Origin: Dillenia suffruticosa
Taxonomy: Eukaryota > Streptophyta > Magnoliopsida > Dilleniales > Dilleniaceae
Direction: 5' to 3'
DNA length: 64,000 nucleotides
Assembly: GCA_033439265.1 (NCBI GenBank)
Contig: JAVTVX010000035.1
Coordinates: 10,318,001-10,382,000, forward strand
Under the pieces are notes generated by a model. The model was not told the origin of the DNA, ran no database searches, and saw only the letters and a list, made by a program, of their open reading frames with translations. Numbering within the stretch: position 1 is the stretch's first letter; each line of letters begins with the position of its first letter. The position numbers were made by a program, and so were the translations under genes. Shown here piece by piece: positions 62,198-64,000 of the stretch.

Positions 62198-63024
62198 CAT
62201 TGAAGGAAAAATTGTCTCACGTGGATAAATTTGATCTCCCTATTGCTCAAAACTGATACATTCCTTGAAGTAAATAAAATTTTTGTTGTTATGTTCTTTC
62301 CTTTTCGTATCAATTCGAACAACATGAAAGAATGAAAGTCCTTCTACTTGTCAAGCCATTTCCCTCCTACTATTGTGAACAGATAATATTGTGAAGTTGT
62401 CCCTTTCCCCTTCTTTCTTGTTAAGCCATTAGTAAAAGTTTTTAACTGTTTCATTTTTGGACTTAGTCGTAGCTCACTTCCCCTCTTTCTTGGCTTCAAC
62501 GTATTTCTCCAAATTTTTCTTTTCTTGCTACTGTTGAGTAATTTATAGAAAATTCTTTTTGCCTTTACATTTTCTTGTATTTCTTTTTCCACAAGTAACA
62601 TTCTTTATTTAGAGGTACACGTCATTTTTATCACCAAATACACTACCAACAGTAGTTTTCACATGAAACGTCATCTCTTCTCTTCCCGTATTCGGGTCAC
62701 GATGTGCTTCTCCTAAGGCTACTTCTCCTACTCTCTCCGTAAAATCGTTTCGTTTCTCAACGTTTAAATTCTACCACTTAATCGTAAAGGTTGTTCATAA
62801 TTTCCTTCAATGAATACTATGCTTGAAGAAAGCTCTTGGGTAATTTCTTGGTTTTTTATTTACTTATGATGATTGCGAAAATGCAGAAGAAAAACCAACT
62901 AAGACATACTTAATAACAAGCCCAATCCAACAACGGAAGCAAAACAGTTTTCATAGGGAAGCGCTACGACCCAACTTAAGTCTTTTGAAATCAATCAGAA
63001 GTTTGAGAAAGAGCTCAGGTAAAA

Positions 63025-63089
63025 TGTCTGAGCCCGGATTCGAACCGGGGACCTCTAGTGTGTGAGACTAGCGTAATAACCAACTAGAC
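63025..63089 (-). pseudogene. tRNA-Val, array copy 55, shortened
   Basis: 65 nt: good T arm, paired anticodon stem and CAC, but 9 nt between the acceptor 5' end and the D arm are missing, including part of the A box. Confidence 0.85.
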
Positions 63090-63913
63090 CATTGAAGGAA
63101 AAACAATCACAAGAGGATAAATTCGATATCCCAACTATTCAAAACTGATACAATCCTTGAAGGATATAAAATTTTTCTTGTTATGTTCTTTCTTTTCGTA
63201 TGAGTTCAAACAACATGAAAGAAAGAAGGCCCTTCTACTTGTCATGCCATTTCCCCACTATAATTGTGAACAAATACTATTGTCAACTTGTCCCTTTCCC
63301 CTTCTTTCTTGTTAAGCCATTAGTAAAAGTTTTTCATGTTTCATTTTTGGACTTACTTATTGCTTACTTCCCCTCTTTCTTGGCTTGTACATATTTCTTC
63401 AAATTTTTCTTTTTTTGCTTCTGTTTAGTAATTTATAAACAATTCTTTTTGCCTTTACATTTTCTTGTTTTTCTTTTTCCACCAGTATTATTCTTTATTT
63501 ACAGGTACACATCATTTTTATCACCAAATACACTATCAACATTAGTTTTCACATGAAACGTCATCTCTTCTCTTGCCGTATTCAGGTCACGATGTACTTC
63601 TCCTAAGGCCTCTTCTCCTACTCCTTCCACAAAATTGTTTCGTTTCTCAACGTTTAAATTCTACCACTTAATCGTAAGGGTGTTCATAATTTCCTTCTAT
63701 GAATACTATGCTTGAAGAAAGTTCTTAGGCAATTTCTTCGGTTTTTATTTACTTATGATGGTTGCGAAAATGCAAAACAAAAACCAAGTAAGACATTCAT
63801 AATAACAAGCCCAAGCCAACAACGGAAGCAAAACAGCTTTCGAAGGGAAGCGCTACGACCCAACATAAGTCTTTTGAAATCACTCAGAGGTTTGAAAAAG
63901 AGCCCAAGTAAAA

Positions 63914-63987
63914 TGTCTAAGCCCGGATTCGAACCGGGGACCTATAGTGTATGAGACTAGCGTGATAACCAACTACACCACCCAGAC
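63914..63987 (-). tRNA. tRNA-Val-derived copy 56, anticodon CAU
   Basis: Good tRNA body with B box GGTTCGAATCC and TTTT, but loop CTCATAC gives CAU. It is the last copy before the window ends, and its upstream flank runs to the edge. Confidence 0.78.
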
Positions 63988-64000
63988 CATTAAAGGAAAA

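Larger units (their letters stand above)
29425..64000 (-). repeat. tRNA-Val tandem array, right block (continues past the window)
   Basis: Forty tRNA loci (copies 17-56) at a usual spacing of 897-903 bp, all on the minus strand. Spacing is irregular on the left (458 to 959 bp) and very regular from about 51 kb. From about 43 kb two unit types, A (cttgtcatgcc) and B (cttgtcaagcc), partly alternate. Units are T- and pyrimidine-rich on the plus strand. No gene other than the tRNAs is supported. Confidence 0.96.

Noticed and set aside
44325-62601. Recurring minus-strand basic frames (KAKRIVYKLLNSSKKRKIW...)
   Set aside because: They are the complement of the same T-rich tract. Starts and ends vary between units, and no family is recognised.
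3286-63556. A recurring plus-strand open frame of about 81 codons (start MFFPFHISSNNMKERR...) in many units
   Set aside because: It lies in a T-rich tract that translates to Phe/Leu by composition. A-type units shift its frame near the start, and no domain is recognisable. The repetition follows from the tandem array, not from selection on a protein.
1426-64000. Array read as a tRNA-derived SINE family
   Set aside because: Copies are strictly head-to-tail at a constant ~0.9 kb with shared flanks on both sides. There are no poly(A) tails and no target duplications, so tandem amplification fits better.
1426-64000. CRISPR-like or prokaryotic repeat array
   Set aside because: The unit is ~900 bp, holds a eukaryotic tRNA and is broken up by plant retroelements. 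There are no short repeats with unique spacers.

Overview
The window looks like plant nuclear DNA, probably from a eudicot. The evidence is AT-rich sequence, a plant-type Ty1/copia element, two long-LTR Ty3/gypsy relics primed by initiator tRNA-Met, and the remains of a spliced plant mobile domain (PMD) gene. I could not name the species. No intact protein-coding host gene is visible.

The main content, about 1,426 to 64,000, is one very large head-to-tail tandem array with a unit of about 0.9 kb (usual spacing 897-903 bp). Each unit carries one 74-nt tRNA gene on the minus strand, recognisable as nuclear tRNA-Val with anticodon CAC. It has A and B boxes, an upstream CAA motif, a TATA-like stretch near -30 and usually a TTTT terminator. 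I placed 56 tRNA loci by eye: 52 full-length and 4 shortened. Of the full-length ones, 38 keep CAC and 14 have other anticodons (AAC, UAC, CAU, CGU and others). The array continues past the right edge, so the true number is higher.

Layout. 1-1,425: minus-strand PMD gene remnant, cut by the array. 1,426-5,590: old, ragged array edge. 5,591-about 10,368: plus-strand Ty3/gypsy relic with a 3.7-kb LTR, inserted at the 3' end of a tRNA. About 10,369-26,083: diverged array, split at 19,583-24,205 by a minus-strand Ty1/copia element with both LTRs and a 5-bp target duplication. 26,084-29,394: a second relic of the same gypsy family in the opposite orientation. About 29,425-64,000: array units that become more regular to the right. 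From about 43 kb two unit types (A and B) partly alternate, giving a roughly 1.8-kb dimeric higher-order repeat, and a block of about 2 units recurs 6.3 kb (7 units) apart.

Reading: a tRNA-Val gene and its flanks were amplified into satellite-like DNA. Unequal exchange and patch repair keep reshaping it, retroelements broke up its older part, and individual tRNA copies drift. Whether the copies are transcribed cannot be told from sequence. All counts and alignments are by eye.
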